In this document: in pieces, positions 1 to 6,406 of the stretch
How positions within the stretch are numbered: position 1 is the stretch's first letter
Layout: each line of letters starts with the position of its first letter
Origin: an uncultured Acidobacteriota bacterium
Lineage (GTDB): Bacteria; Acidobacteriota; Vicinamibacteria; Vicinamibacterales; UBA8438
Assembly: GCA_913043805.1 (NCBI GenBank)
Contig: CAJWMX010000124.1
Span: 1-7,661, forward strand
DNA: 7,661 nt
Direction: 5' to 3'
Made by a program: the position numbers and the translations under genes
The notes under the pieces: generated by a model
The model's database searches: none
What the model was told of the DNA's origin: nothing
The model's input: only the letters and a program-made list of their open reading frames with translations

Positions 1-176
1 GCCAGGTCGCCGACCGAGCTGTAGTGCTCCGGGAGCGTGCCGCCGTTCGGCAGCGCGGGACGCGCGGGGGCCGGCGGCTCCGATGAAGCATCGACCTCTG
101 CCGGAGCCGCGCCACCGCACCCCGCGGCGCCGAGCACCACGGGCAGGAGCAGGACGCTGAAGATCCTCTTGGTCAT
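1..176 (-). CDS. Probable lipoprotein, N-terminal part (runs off the left edge)
   Basis: Only the first 58 codons are in the window. The protein begins MTKRIFSVLLLPVVLGAAGC: a short basic start, a hydrophobic stretch and a cysteine at residue 20 preceded by Ala-Ala-Gly. This reads as a type II (lipoprotein) signal, although Leu is more usual than Ala three residues before the cysteine. A low-complexity Ala/Pro/Glu/Ser linker follows, typical of the tether after a lipidated cysteine. The folded domain lies outside the window, so the function cannot be named. The ATG is 13 bp after the stop of the upstream quinoprotein gene with only a weak GAG-type ribosome site, which suggests translational coupling and one transcript. 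A cytochrome or other electron acceptor for that dehydrogenase would fit the context, but nothing visible shows it. Confidence 0.75.
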   Translation of the reverse strand, partial: MTKRIFSVLLLPVVLGAAGCGGAAPAEVDASSEPPAPARPALPNGGTLPEHYSSVGDL

Positions 177-189
177 CGTTGTCTCAACG

Positions 190-2091
190 TCATGGCAACG
201 CGTAGGCCAGCAGCGTCGTGCCGGCGGCCACCGTCACATACTGCTTCCCGTCCTCGCCCATGTAGATGATCGGGTTCGACCCGCTGATCATCTGCTCGGT
301 CTCGACGCTCCAGAGCTCGCGCCCGGTCCTGGTCTCATACGCCCGGAACATCCGGTCCGAGGCGCCCCCGACGAACAGGATGCCGGCCGCCGTCGACGTC
401 GGGCCGCCCTTCTGGGAGTTCGGCGCGCCGGTCAGCAGTCCCGGCGGCGCACCCTCGACCGTCCCGAACGGGATCTTCCAGGCGATCTCGCCGCTGTTAA
501 CGTCAACCGCCACCAACTGCGACCAGGGCGGCTGCCAGCAGGGCCACCCGTCGACGCTCAGCCGGTCCACGATGTGCCAGTAGCGCCGACGCGACTCAGG
601 CGGACCGACGTACCCCCGTCGGTCGGGGTTCTCCCCCACCGGTTCGAGCGTGCTGATGTGCCCGGTATCCGCGTAGTTGATTATGTAGTAGCCGAGGGTC
701 GGGTCGAACGTTCCCCCCGTGAATTCAGTCCCACCACCCGTCGACGGAAACACCATCGCCCCCTCGAGCGATGGCGGCGTATAGGGGCCGCGGTTCCGTC
801 CTCCGTCGTAGGCCATCAGTCGTTCGCGACACGCCGCGGTGTGCTCGGGCGTCACCGTGGCGATGTCGTCCATGGTGAAGTCGATACGCCCGAAGACCGG
901 CGGCTTCACCGGAAACGGCTGGGTCGGTGAGTAGTACTCGCCCGGCATGTCTCCCGCCGGGACCGGACGCTCCTCGATCTCGTAGATCGGCTCGCCGGTG
1001 ACCCGGTTGAAGATGAAGAGCACGGGAAACTTCGTCATGACCCCGACCGCTGGAATCGTCTCGCCATCCTGCTCCACGTCGAACAGGATCGGCGGCACCG
1101 GCATGTCGAGGTCCCACAGGTCGTGGTGGATGGCCTGGAAGTGCCACAGGCGTTCGCCGGTCATCGCATCAACCGCCACGATGGAGTTCGCGAACAGGTT
1201 GTCGCCCGGCCGGTCCATACCGTAGAAGTCGTTGTGGGCCGAGCCCAGCGGCATGTAGAGAATCCCGCGCTCCTCGTCGATGGTGAAGAAGCTCCAGGTG
1301 TTGGCGCCGCTGACGTTCTCCCACGACCCGTCCAGCCACGTGTCGTTTCCGAATTCACCTGGATGCGGCACGGTATGAAACGTCCACACCAGATCGCCGG
1401 TGCGCAGGTCCCACGCGCGCACGTCGCCGGCGGGCCCCTTCGAGCCAGTTTCGTCCGCGTTGTGCACCGGCGTGAAGACCAGGTGCTCGTAGATCGCCAC
1501 GCCAGACCCGATCCCGTAGTGCATGTCGGGAAACCCGTTCATGACGTCTTCCGTCTTCAGGTCGACATACCCGTCGCTGCCGAAATGGGCGCCTGGCAGG
1601 CCAGTCTCTGCGTCGAGCGAGATCAGCTCGCCCTCCTCGGTGCCGAAGACGATCTGCGGTCGGATACGGTCGGTTCCCTCCCACCACGCCAGCCCTCGCA
1701 TCGACCCGCCGGTCCAGTGCTGCTGATGCTCGGCCGAGTCCCACTGGCCGGGGGCGGTGTAGTCCCACAGCTCTTCGCCGGTTTCCGGCACCAGCGCCAC
1801 CACCCGGTAGTAGGGAAACGACAGATACAACACCCCGTCGACCATCAACGGCGTCGATTGCGCGGGTCGCGACGGCACACCAGGCCGGGGCATCTCGTAG
1901 CGCCAGGCCAGCTCCAGCTGGTCAACGTTGTCGGCGTTAATCTGTGTCAACGGTGAATGCCGCTGGTTGCCGAGGTCACGTCCCCAGTTGCGCCAGTCGT
2001 CCTGCGCCGCGGCTGGCGGTACCGTCACCGCCACGAGCACGACGCCCACGAGAAACGGCCGAACCATGCTGACCACGATGTCCTTCGTCAC
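190..2091 (-). CDS. PQQ-dependent dehydrogenase (quinoprotein glucose/alcohol dehydrogenase type), exported
   Basis: 633 residues. A Sec signal peptide ends near AAAQ (about residue 30); the rest is an eight-bladed-propeller quinoprotein. Repeated blade endings of the form A.D..TG...W are visible near residues 101-109, 227-236, 306-316, 528-538 and 584-594. Family motifs: GNQRHSPLTQIN (41-52), HHDLWDLDMP (322-331), MTKFPVLFIFNRVTGEP (352-368), GGPTSTAAGILFVGG (562-576) and GKQYVTVAAG (615-624). From memory of E. coli membrane glucose dehydrogenase, Asp327 and Lys354 correspond to its essential Asp466 and Lys493, with the same 27-residue spacing, so this copy looks catalytically competent. It should oxidise a sugar or alcohol in the periplasm using PQQ; the substrate cannot be read from sequence. 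There is no CxxCH haem site and no membrane anchor beyond the signal, so the electron acceptor is separate. The start is GTG at 2091: AGGAG lies 7 nt upstream, while the internal ATG at 2067 has no ribosome site. Confidence 0.93.
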   Translation of the reverse strand: MTKDIVVSMVRPFLVGVVLVAVTVPPAAAQDDWRNWGRDLGNQRHSPLTQINADNVDQLELAWRYEMPRPGVPSRPAQSTPLMVDGVLYLSFPYYRVVALVPETGEELWDYTAPGQWDSAEHQQHWTGGSMRGLAWWEGTDRIRPQIVFGTEEGELISLDAETGLPGAHFGSDGYVDLKTEDVMNGFPDMHYGIGSGVAIYEHLVFTPVHNADETGSKGPAGDVRAWDLRTGDLVWTFHTVPHPGEFGNDTWLDGSWENVSGANTWSFFTIDEERGILYMPLGSAHNDFYGMDRPGDNLFANSIVAVDAMTGERLWHFQAIHHDLWDLDMPVPPILFDVEQDGETIPAVGVMTKFPVLFIFNRVTGEPIYEIEERPVPAGDMPGEYYSPTQPFPVKPPVFGRIDFTMDDIATVTPEHTAACRERLMAYDGGRNRGPYTPPSLEGAMVFPSTGGGTEFTGGTFDPTLGYYIINYADTGHISTLEPVGENPDRRGYVGPPESRRRYWHIVDRLSVDGWPCWQPPWSQLVAVDVNSGEIAWKIPFGTVEGAPPGLLTGAPNSQKGGPTSTAAGILFVGGASDRMFRAYETRTGRELWSVETEQMISGSNPIIYMGEDGKQYVTVAAGTTLLAYALP

Positions 2092-2097
2092 TTCCCT

Positions 2098-2103
2098 ACT
2101 CCT
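2098..2103 (-). promoter_or_regulatory. Ribosome binding site that fixes a GTG start
   Basis: Read on the minus strand, AGGAG (within 2099-2103) is followed by TAGGGAA and then GTG at 2091. The 7-nt spacing is near ideal. The in-frame ATG at 2067 lacks any purine-rich sequence at the right distance, so the GTG is the better start of the quinoprotein gene. Confidence 0.75.
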
Positions 2104-2122
2104 ATGAGCGAGACAGGCGCCG

Positions 2123-2128
2123 ATTATA
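2123..2128 (-). promoter_or_regulatory. Candidate -10 element (TATAAT) for the left quinoprotein gene
   Basis: The minus strand carries an exact TATAAT at 2128-2123. A transcript starting about 7 nt further on would have a leader of roughly 25 nt containing the AGGAG ribosome site before the GTG at 2091. No good TTGACA-like -35 box is seen 16-18 nt upstream; the sequence there is G-rich. An activator or an alternative sigma factor is therefore possible. It lies within the 61-bp divergent region shared with the SRPBCC gene. Confidence 0.45.
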
Positions 2129-2140
2129 CGTCGCGGTGGC

Positions 2141-2146
2141 TATACT
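2141..2146 (+). promoter_or_regulatory. Candidate -10 element (TATACT) of a leaderless promoter
   Basis: TATACT sits only 6 nt before the ATG at 2153. A -10 box normally directs initiation about 7 nt downstream, so the transcript would begin at or next to the A of the start codon. There is no Shine-Dalgarno sequence (CCCCGG lies between), which agrees with a leaderless mRNA. No convincing -35 hexamer is seen. Confidence 0.45.
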
Positions 2147-2152
2147 CCCCGG

Positions 2153-2785
2153 ATGAGCCTGGATCCCGCCCCATACCTGAAGGCCCTTGCCCGACACGTG
2201 ACCGGCGGAGACCGTTCGGGAGGGCCGACCCACGAGGTCACGCTGACCCGTGCCTACCCCTTCTCGCGACAGGAGCTGTGGGCCGCCCTGACCACGCCCG
2301 CGCAGCTTGCCCAGTGGTTCCTGCCGGTACGTGGGACCCTGGACCTCGGCGGCCGCTATCAGCTCGAAGGCAATGCCGGCGGGGACATCGTGACCTGCGA
2401 GCCACTGGCCGCGCTGGGGCTAACCTGGGAGTTCGGGGATGACGTGAGCTGGGTCGACGTCGCGCTTGCGGATGCCGGCGCCGGGACCCGCCTGACGCTG
2501 ACCCACGCCTCGCGCCCGTCCTCGCACTGGACCGAATACGGACCGGGCGCCGTCGGCGTCGGGTGGGAGCTTGCGTTGCTAGCGCTCGCGCGCCATCTCG
2601 CCGGCGAGCCCAAGCTCGACGAAGAAGCCTTCGTGACCTCTTCCGAAGGCCGAACGCTCATCACGGGCGCAAGCGAAGGATGGGGCCAGGCGTCGCTCGC
2701 CTCGGGCATCGACGCCGCCGAGGCCGAGGCCGCCACCCGCCGCACCACGGCGTTCTACACCGGCGTGTCGGTCGACGGAGACTAG
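2153..2785 (+). CDS. SRPBCC / AHSA1-like (START-superfamily) domain protein
   Basis: 210 residues, cytoplasmic, with no signal peptide or membrane segment. Residues about 28-150 match the AHSA1 (activator of Hsp90 ATPase homologue 1-like) branch of the SRPBCC fold. Visible features are a first strand with VTLTRAYPFSRQELWAALT (29-47), the hallmark PAQLAQWFLP (49-58), GTLDLGGRYQL (61-71), later strands including RLTLTHAS (113-120), and the long C-terminal helix GPGAVGVGWELALLALARHL (130-149). Such proteins form a deep hydrophobic cavity that binds small ligands; no specific ligand can be assigned. The chain is longer than a minimal AHSA1 domain (about 140-160): an N-terminal extension of about 25 residues and an acidic, Ala-rich tail of about 60 residues are added. 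It is divergent from the left quinoprotein gene (61 bp between starts) and convergent with the right one (14 bp between stops). The ATG is chosen for its position just after a -10-like TATACT. Confidence 0.85.
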   Translation: MSLDPAPYLKALARHVTGGDRSGGPTHEVTLTRAYPFSRQELWAALTTPAQLAQWFLPVRGTLDLGGRYQLEGNAGGDIVTCEPLAALGLTWEFGDDVSWVDVALADAGAGTRLTLTHASRPSSHWTEYGPGAVGVGWELALLALARHLAGEPKLDEEAFVTSSEGRTLITGASEGWGQASLASGIDAAEAEAATRRTTAFYTGVSVDGD

Positions 2786-2808
2786 CGCCCGTCGGCCGCC
2801 TACGGCGC
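2785..2808. terminator. Possible small hairpin between convergent genes
   Basis: GCGCC (2785-2789) pairs with GGCGC (2804-2808). After a one-base bulge, GT (2791-2792) pairs with AC (2802-2803), leaving a 9-nt loop. The structure covers the gap between the SRPBCC stop (2783-2785) and the quinoprotein stop (2802-2800). There is no T-run on either side, so it is not a classical intrinsic terminator. At this GC content a stem this short could be chance. Confidence 0.2.
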
Positions 2809-4863
2809 CGGTTCCACCGTGATCTGCCCGATTGCCCAGGGGTGGTCCGTGCAGTGGTAGAGGAAGGTACCGACCTCATCGAAGGTGGCATACCCCCACT
2901 CGGCGCTCTCGATGGTCTCGGTCGTCCAGCTGCCATCGCGAGCGGCAATCGTGTGTGACTCCTCGCCGTTGTTGATGAACTGCACCCGCGTGCCGACCGT
3001 CACGAGGGCGCGCACCGGGTTGAACCGGTGTTCGTCGAACCCGTAGCGGGTGCCGCCCACCATGCCCCGCACCCCCTCGACCAGGGTGGCGGTCTCGATC
3101 CGGCGGGTTCGGACCGGCTGCGGCTGCGGTCGCTCGTAGCCGTCGAACGGGTCCATCACGGGTTCGCCTCGCGCGGCGACCTCGCCGTCGAGCGCGAAGG
3201 CCCAGAGTTCGGCGCCCATCGGGATCAGCAGGTACTGCGTGCCGGCCAGCTCATAGGTGCTAGCGGGCCCCGGGCGAACGAAGGCACCCTCGGGACTGGT
3301 ACGGAACGTCCACACCCGGTCCCCGCTCCGCACGTTGTAGGCCTCCACTTGACCGCCGGCGGATGCTCGAAACATCAGACCGCCCGCCGTCGTCAGCGGC
3401 CCGCTCGTCCCGAGCCACGACGCCGGCATCTCGTGCTTCCAGACCACCTCTTGCGTCCGGGTGTCCACCGCCGCCAGCACGCCGACCGGATCCGGCAGGG
3501 TCAGCTCGTTGTCATCGAGCCGCCAGTGGAACGGATCCTCGAAACGCCGCGCCCGCCCCACGACCGCACGCCCCTGCGCATAGATGTAGCCGGTCTGGGG
3601 GCTGAACGACATCGGCGTCACCCGCACCCGGGGAATTGGCACGTTCGGCGCCACGATGGTGTGCTCGTTCACCATCGGCGGGGTGTAACTGCTGCAACTC
3701 AGTTCGAAAGGCGGCGGCACCCGGTCGCGCCAGTACGAGCAGTCCGGCAGGATACTCTCGACGCCCACGGGAAACGGCTGCGTCGCCGCGGTCTTCTGGT
3801 AGTCGTCCTGCGGAACCTCGCGCTCCTCGATCTCTATCAGCGGCTCGCCCGTCTCACGGTCGAACAAGAACAGCAGACCGTCGGCTCGCATGGCAGCGAC
3901 CGCCGGCCGCGGCTCGCCCGCCCCGGTGTCGTGGTCGTAGAGCAGCAACGGCGTCGCGATATCGGCGTCCCAGACGTCGTGCCGCACTACCTGGTAGTGC
4001 CACCGCCGCTCGCCCGTTTCGACGTCGAGGGCGAGCACCGATGCGGTGAACAGGTTGTCACCCTCGCGGATCTCGCCGCCGAACATCGGCGCCGGGTTGC
4101 CGGTGGAGAAATAGACCAGGCCCAGCTCCGGGTCGACCGTCCCGACCAGCCAGACGCCGCCGCCGCCCAGCTCCCAGGAGTTCGAATCCTGCGGCCAGGT
4201 CTCGTGGCCGAGCTCGCCCGGACGCGGCACGATGAAGAACGTCCACTGCGTCTCCCCGGTCGCGGCGTCCAGTGCGAGGATCCGTCCCTGACCGCCCGTG
4301 TCGCCATTGGCCAGCCCGACAAACACCCGGCCCATGGCATACATCGGCGCCGAGGTGACGGCCTCGCCGTCCTGATGCGGGTCGCTGCCGACCCGCTCGA
4401 TCCACACCTGCTCGCCGGTGGCCTTGCTGAGCGCCATCACCTCGCCGCTTCGCAGGCCGACAAACACCAGTTCGTCGCTCAACCCGACACCTTGCCACGA
4501 CGGCACCATGCCGCTCCCGTCGTCGGCCTGCCACCGCCAGATCTGCTCACCGTTGCCGGCATCGAGGGCGAAGACGTTCGCGCCACCGGTCAGATAGACC
4601 ACGCCGTCCTGGATGACAGGCGTTGCCCGTGACGAAGCGCCGCCCTCGAACCTGGTCACCCAGGCGGCTCCCAGCCGGTCGATCGTCTCGAGCGAGATCT
4701 CGTCCAGGGCCGAGTACCGGGTGCTCGACCGGTCTCCGCCAACCAGTGGCCACTCCGAGGTCGGATACCCGCCCTGCGACCCTTGCGACTCCAGGCCAAC
4801 CACGCCGGCAAGGCCCAGCATGAGCGCCGTGGCCAGAACGATGGTGCGAGATTGAGACAGCAT
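2800..4863 (-). CDS. Quinoprotein-type beta-propeller protein with C-terminal cupredoxin domain, exported
   Basis: 687 residues. A signal-like hydrophobic segment covers about residues 8-24. Residues about 35-560 form a PQQ-type propeller with blade motifs such as LDAGNGEQIW (100-109), LDAATGETQW (198-207), LDVETGERRW (279-288) and the active-site-type RHDVWDAD (294-301). Residues about 600-687 form a plastocyanin/amicyanin-like cupredoxin: NNGEESHTI (631-639) supplies His637, and YHCTDHPW (669-676) supplies Cys671 and His674. The fusion suggests that electrons taken by the quinone pass to the attached copper. Two residues are odd. The lysine of the related quinoprotein in this window (MTK) aligns with Ala327 (MRA), and the amicyanin axial Met position (Cys+6) is Ala677. 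The sequence is otherwise uninterrupted, so it looks expressed, but PQQ binding and catalysis are uncertain. AAGGAG lies 6 nt before the ATG. It is 52 bp downstream of the secreted unknown and probably in its operon. Confidence 0.9.
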   Translation of the reverse strand: MLSQSRTIVLATALMLGLAGVVGLESQGSQGGYPTSEWPLVGGDRSSTRYSALDEISLETIDRLGAAWVTRFEGGASSRATPVIQDGVVYLTGGANVFALDAGNGEQIWRWQADDGSGMVPSWQGVGLSDELVFVGLRSGEVMALSKATGEQVWIERVGSDPHQDGEAVTSAPMYAMGRVFVGLANGDTGGQGRILALDAATGETQWTFFIVPRPGELGHETWPQDSNSWELGGGGVWLVGTVDPELGLVYFSTGNPAPMFGGEIREGDNLFTASVLALDVETGERRWHYQVVRHDVWDADIATPLLLYDHDTGAGEPRPAVAAMRADGLLFLFDRETGEPLIEIEEREVPQDDYQKTAATQPFPVGVESILPDCSYWRDRVPPPFELSCSSYTPPMVNEHTIVAPNVPIPRVRVTPMSFSPQTGYIYAQGRAVVGRARRFEDPFHWRLDDNELTLPDPVGVLAAVDTRTQEVVWKHEMPASWLGTSGPLTTAGGLMFRASAGGQVEAYNVRSGDRVWTFRTSPEGAFVRPGPASTYELAGTQYLLIPMGAELWAFALDGEVAARGEPVMDPFDGYERPQPQPVRTRRIETATLVEGVRGMVGGTRYGFDEHRFNPVRALVTVGTRVQFINNGEESHTIAARDGSWTTETIESAEWGYATFDEVGTFLYHCTDHPWAIGQITVEPAP

Positions 4864-4915
4864 CAGCTTCTCCTTGCGATAACGTCAACGCGCGAGATGC
4901 GCAGGCGACGGTGTC

Positions 4916-5902
4916 CTATGGCCGCAGCTCCCGACCGAGCCGCTCGAGGTTCCGAGCGCCGGCGAGGATGCCATACATGCCGATGTTCCCCTCGTGGCAC
5001 GCATACTCGAAGATCGGGCCATCGGTCCGACGCAGCGGCATCATTACCGTGTAAGGGGCGGAAAACACCGTCGGATCGGTCACCGTGTACTCGTAGGTCA
5101 CCGTGTCCGGGTCGAGCCGGGTGAACCGTTCGACCAGGTGCAGGTTCTGGCTCGTGACCGTACTGTCGGGACGAAAGTTCGTGGTCTCGACAACCAGCGT
5201 CTCCCCGTCCCAGCGTCCTCGGGATACGCCCTTCAGCTGGGCAAAGGGGGGACGGTCGCGATCGTCGAACGGGATGATCCGCGACTGGTTCGCCATCTCG
5301 TTCTGGATGACCACATAGTCGGCCGTCTGGAAGATCATCACGTTGTTGTTGTAGGCTCCGGACCGCATCGGGGGACCGGCCAGCGACGTGCCGAGACACC
5401 GATCGGACATCGTACGGTTCTCGTACGAGTCGTAGCGGTGCGCCTCAGTATAGGCCCTGCGTCTGGCCAGGGCCGCCTGCCCGGCCGCCGTGCGGGGCGG
5501 TCGGCGCCCGTCGGGCGGATCGACGACCAGCGACGTGCGTTTGTCCGAGGTCAGCTCCACGCCGCGCTCGTACCAGAACTCGTTGTAGGACAGCACCCCG
5601 CCCTCCGAGCGCGGCGCGTAGCCGGCGCTCCGCGCCCCCCTCTCCGGGTCGAAGAGGTCCCGGTTCTGCCGCGTGCGCTCCGAAGCCTCGAACGCCGCCG
5701 CCTCCTCCGCCCCCAGGGTCTCCTGCCCGGCGAACTGCGACGGCCGTTCGAACGGCGTCAAGGTGCGAAAGGTGAAGATGCCGGAGATGTGCGGATGCCC
5801 ATCGACCGTCCGCATCGGAGTGCTGGCATCCTGGCCAAATACCGACATCGGGGTCACGAGCAGGCTCAGAACAAACACCGGCGCGAGGCTTCGTGGGCGC
5901 AT
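4916..5902 (-). CDS. Secreted conserved protein of unknown function
   Basis: 328 residues with a Sec-type signal peptide (basic start, hydrophobic core at about 8-20, likely cut near VFG-QD at residue 23/24). I recognise the sequence type but cannot name a function. It belongs to a family I associate with Acidobacteriota-like and environmental genomes, with signatures DPPDGRRPPRTAAGQAA (128-144), RWDGETLVVETTNF (230-243) and EYACHEGNIGMYGILAGAR (299-317). Two cysteines (Cys169, Cys302) sit within conserved-looking stretches and could form a disulfide or bind a ligand. No haem motif, membrane anchor or known catalytic triad is visible. The mature protein should be periplasmic or extracellular. 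It precedes the cupredoxin-quinoprotein gene by 52 bp on the same strand, which hints at a shared job in oxidation of an extracellular substrate. AAGGAG 8 nt before the ATG supports this start. Confidence 0.85.
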   Translation of the reverse strand: MRPRSLAPVFVLSLLVTPMSVFGQDASTPMRTVDGHPHISGIFTFRTLTPFERPSQFAGQETLGAEEAAAFEASERTRQNRDLFDPERGARSAGYAPRSEGGVLSYNEFWYERGVELTSDKRTSLVVDPPDGRRPPRTAAGQAALARRRAYTEAHRYDSYENRTMSDRCLGTSLAGPPMRSGAYNNNVMIFQTADYVVIQNEMANQSRIIPFDDRDRPPFAQLKGVSRGRWDGETLVVETTNFRPDSTVTSQNLHLVERFTRLDPDTVTYEYTVTDPTVFSAPYTVMMPLRRTDGPIFEYACHEGNIGMYGILAGARNLERLGRELRP

Positions 5903-5944
5903 CGTTCAGGCTCCTTCGGGACCGAGTTGATTCCTGTCTGCCTC

Positions 5945-5973
5945 ACACTAGACGCGACCTCGTCCCGTGGCAA
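5945..5973 (-). promoter_or_regulatory. Candidate sigma70-type promoter for the secreted-protein / cupredoxin-quinoprotein pair
   Basis: On the minus strand TTGCCA (5973-5968) is followed after exactly 17 nt by TAGTGT (5950-5945). The -35 matches TTGACA at five of six positions; the -10 is weak (three of six against TATAAT). Transcription would begin about 36 nt before the ATG at 5902, leaving room for the AAGGAG site. It lies immediately beside the start of the decayed GAF gene on the opposite strand. Confidence 0.35.
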
Positions 5974-6006
5974 GCGGTATCAGGACCGGCGTGCGACAAT
6001 CTCGAC

Positions 6007-6402
6007 GTGGCCGAGTCCGCCCCGGCGCGCGCGACGCCGCCCAGGCGAAACAGATCAGCGACCTCGAGACGGTGCTGGAGGTGTCACGTCGCCTCGCCGG
6101 GCAAAAGGATCTCGCTCATCTCATCACCGAAGTGGAGACTGCGGACCGGACCGTCCTGGAGTGCGACCGCGCGACCATCGTCCTCCACGATGTGGACACC
6201 GGCCGACTCTACCGTCACGGCGTGGCCGACGGCGGCGTCACCCACCGACGGGTCGCCGAGGCGGTGGTCGCGTCCGCCAACCGGTGTCCATCGATAACGC
6301 CGTCAGCGACCCGCGTTGCGATCCTTATCAGCCCGATGGCCCCACCACGACCAGCCTACACGCCTTTCCGTTGTTTGGCCTAGATGACACCCTCGACGCG
6401 CG
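6007..6402 (+). pseudogene. GAF-domain protein remnant with two frameshifts
   Basis: No single frame is convincing across this stretch, but three joined pieces read as the start of a GAF-type sensor. A GTG at 6007 opens VAESAPARAT, which breaks off near 6030-6036. The next frame gives AAQAKQISDLETVLEVSRRL and then TIVLHDVDTGRLYRHG up to about 6275. A third frame resumes with QPVSIDNAVSDPRCDP and then DGPTTTSLHAFPLFGLDD. These are in the usual order for a GAF domain: a leading helix, a central sheet, then the conserved DPRFDP-type and SLLAVPL-type strands. The gene would have lacked a kinase or output domain here, because the frame runs straight into unrelated DinB-like sequence. The start has GACAAT 6 nt upstream, the same geometry as the SRPBCC gene. 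Sequencing errors could produce the frameshifts, but the abrupt change of protein family argues for real decay. Confidence 0.6.
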
Positions 6403-6406
6403 CGAC

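Noticed and set aside
37..930. Open frame of 297 codons on the plus strand at the left end
   Set aside because: It is antisense to the lipoprotein start and the quinoprotein C-terminus; basic low-complexity composition, no ribosome site and no motif.
1123..1956. Open frame of 277 codons on the plus strand within the left quinoprotein
   Set aside because: Antisense shadow of strongly motif-bearing coding sequence; nothing recognisable in the translation.
3028..4632. Open frame of 534 codons on the plus strand opposite the cupredoxin-quinoprotein gene
   Set aside because: Its translation is Arg/Pro/His-rich with no family motifs, as expected for the antisense of a GC-rich gene. The minus strand encodes clear quinoprotein blades and has a ribosome site.
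4864..4915. TTGACG on the minus strand upstream of the cupredoxin-quinoprotein gene, as a possible -35 box
   Set aside because: A -10 at normal spacing would fall on or past the start codon, so it cannot serve this gene; read-through from the upstream gene is more likely.
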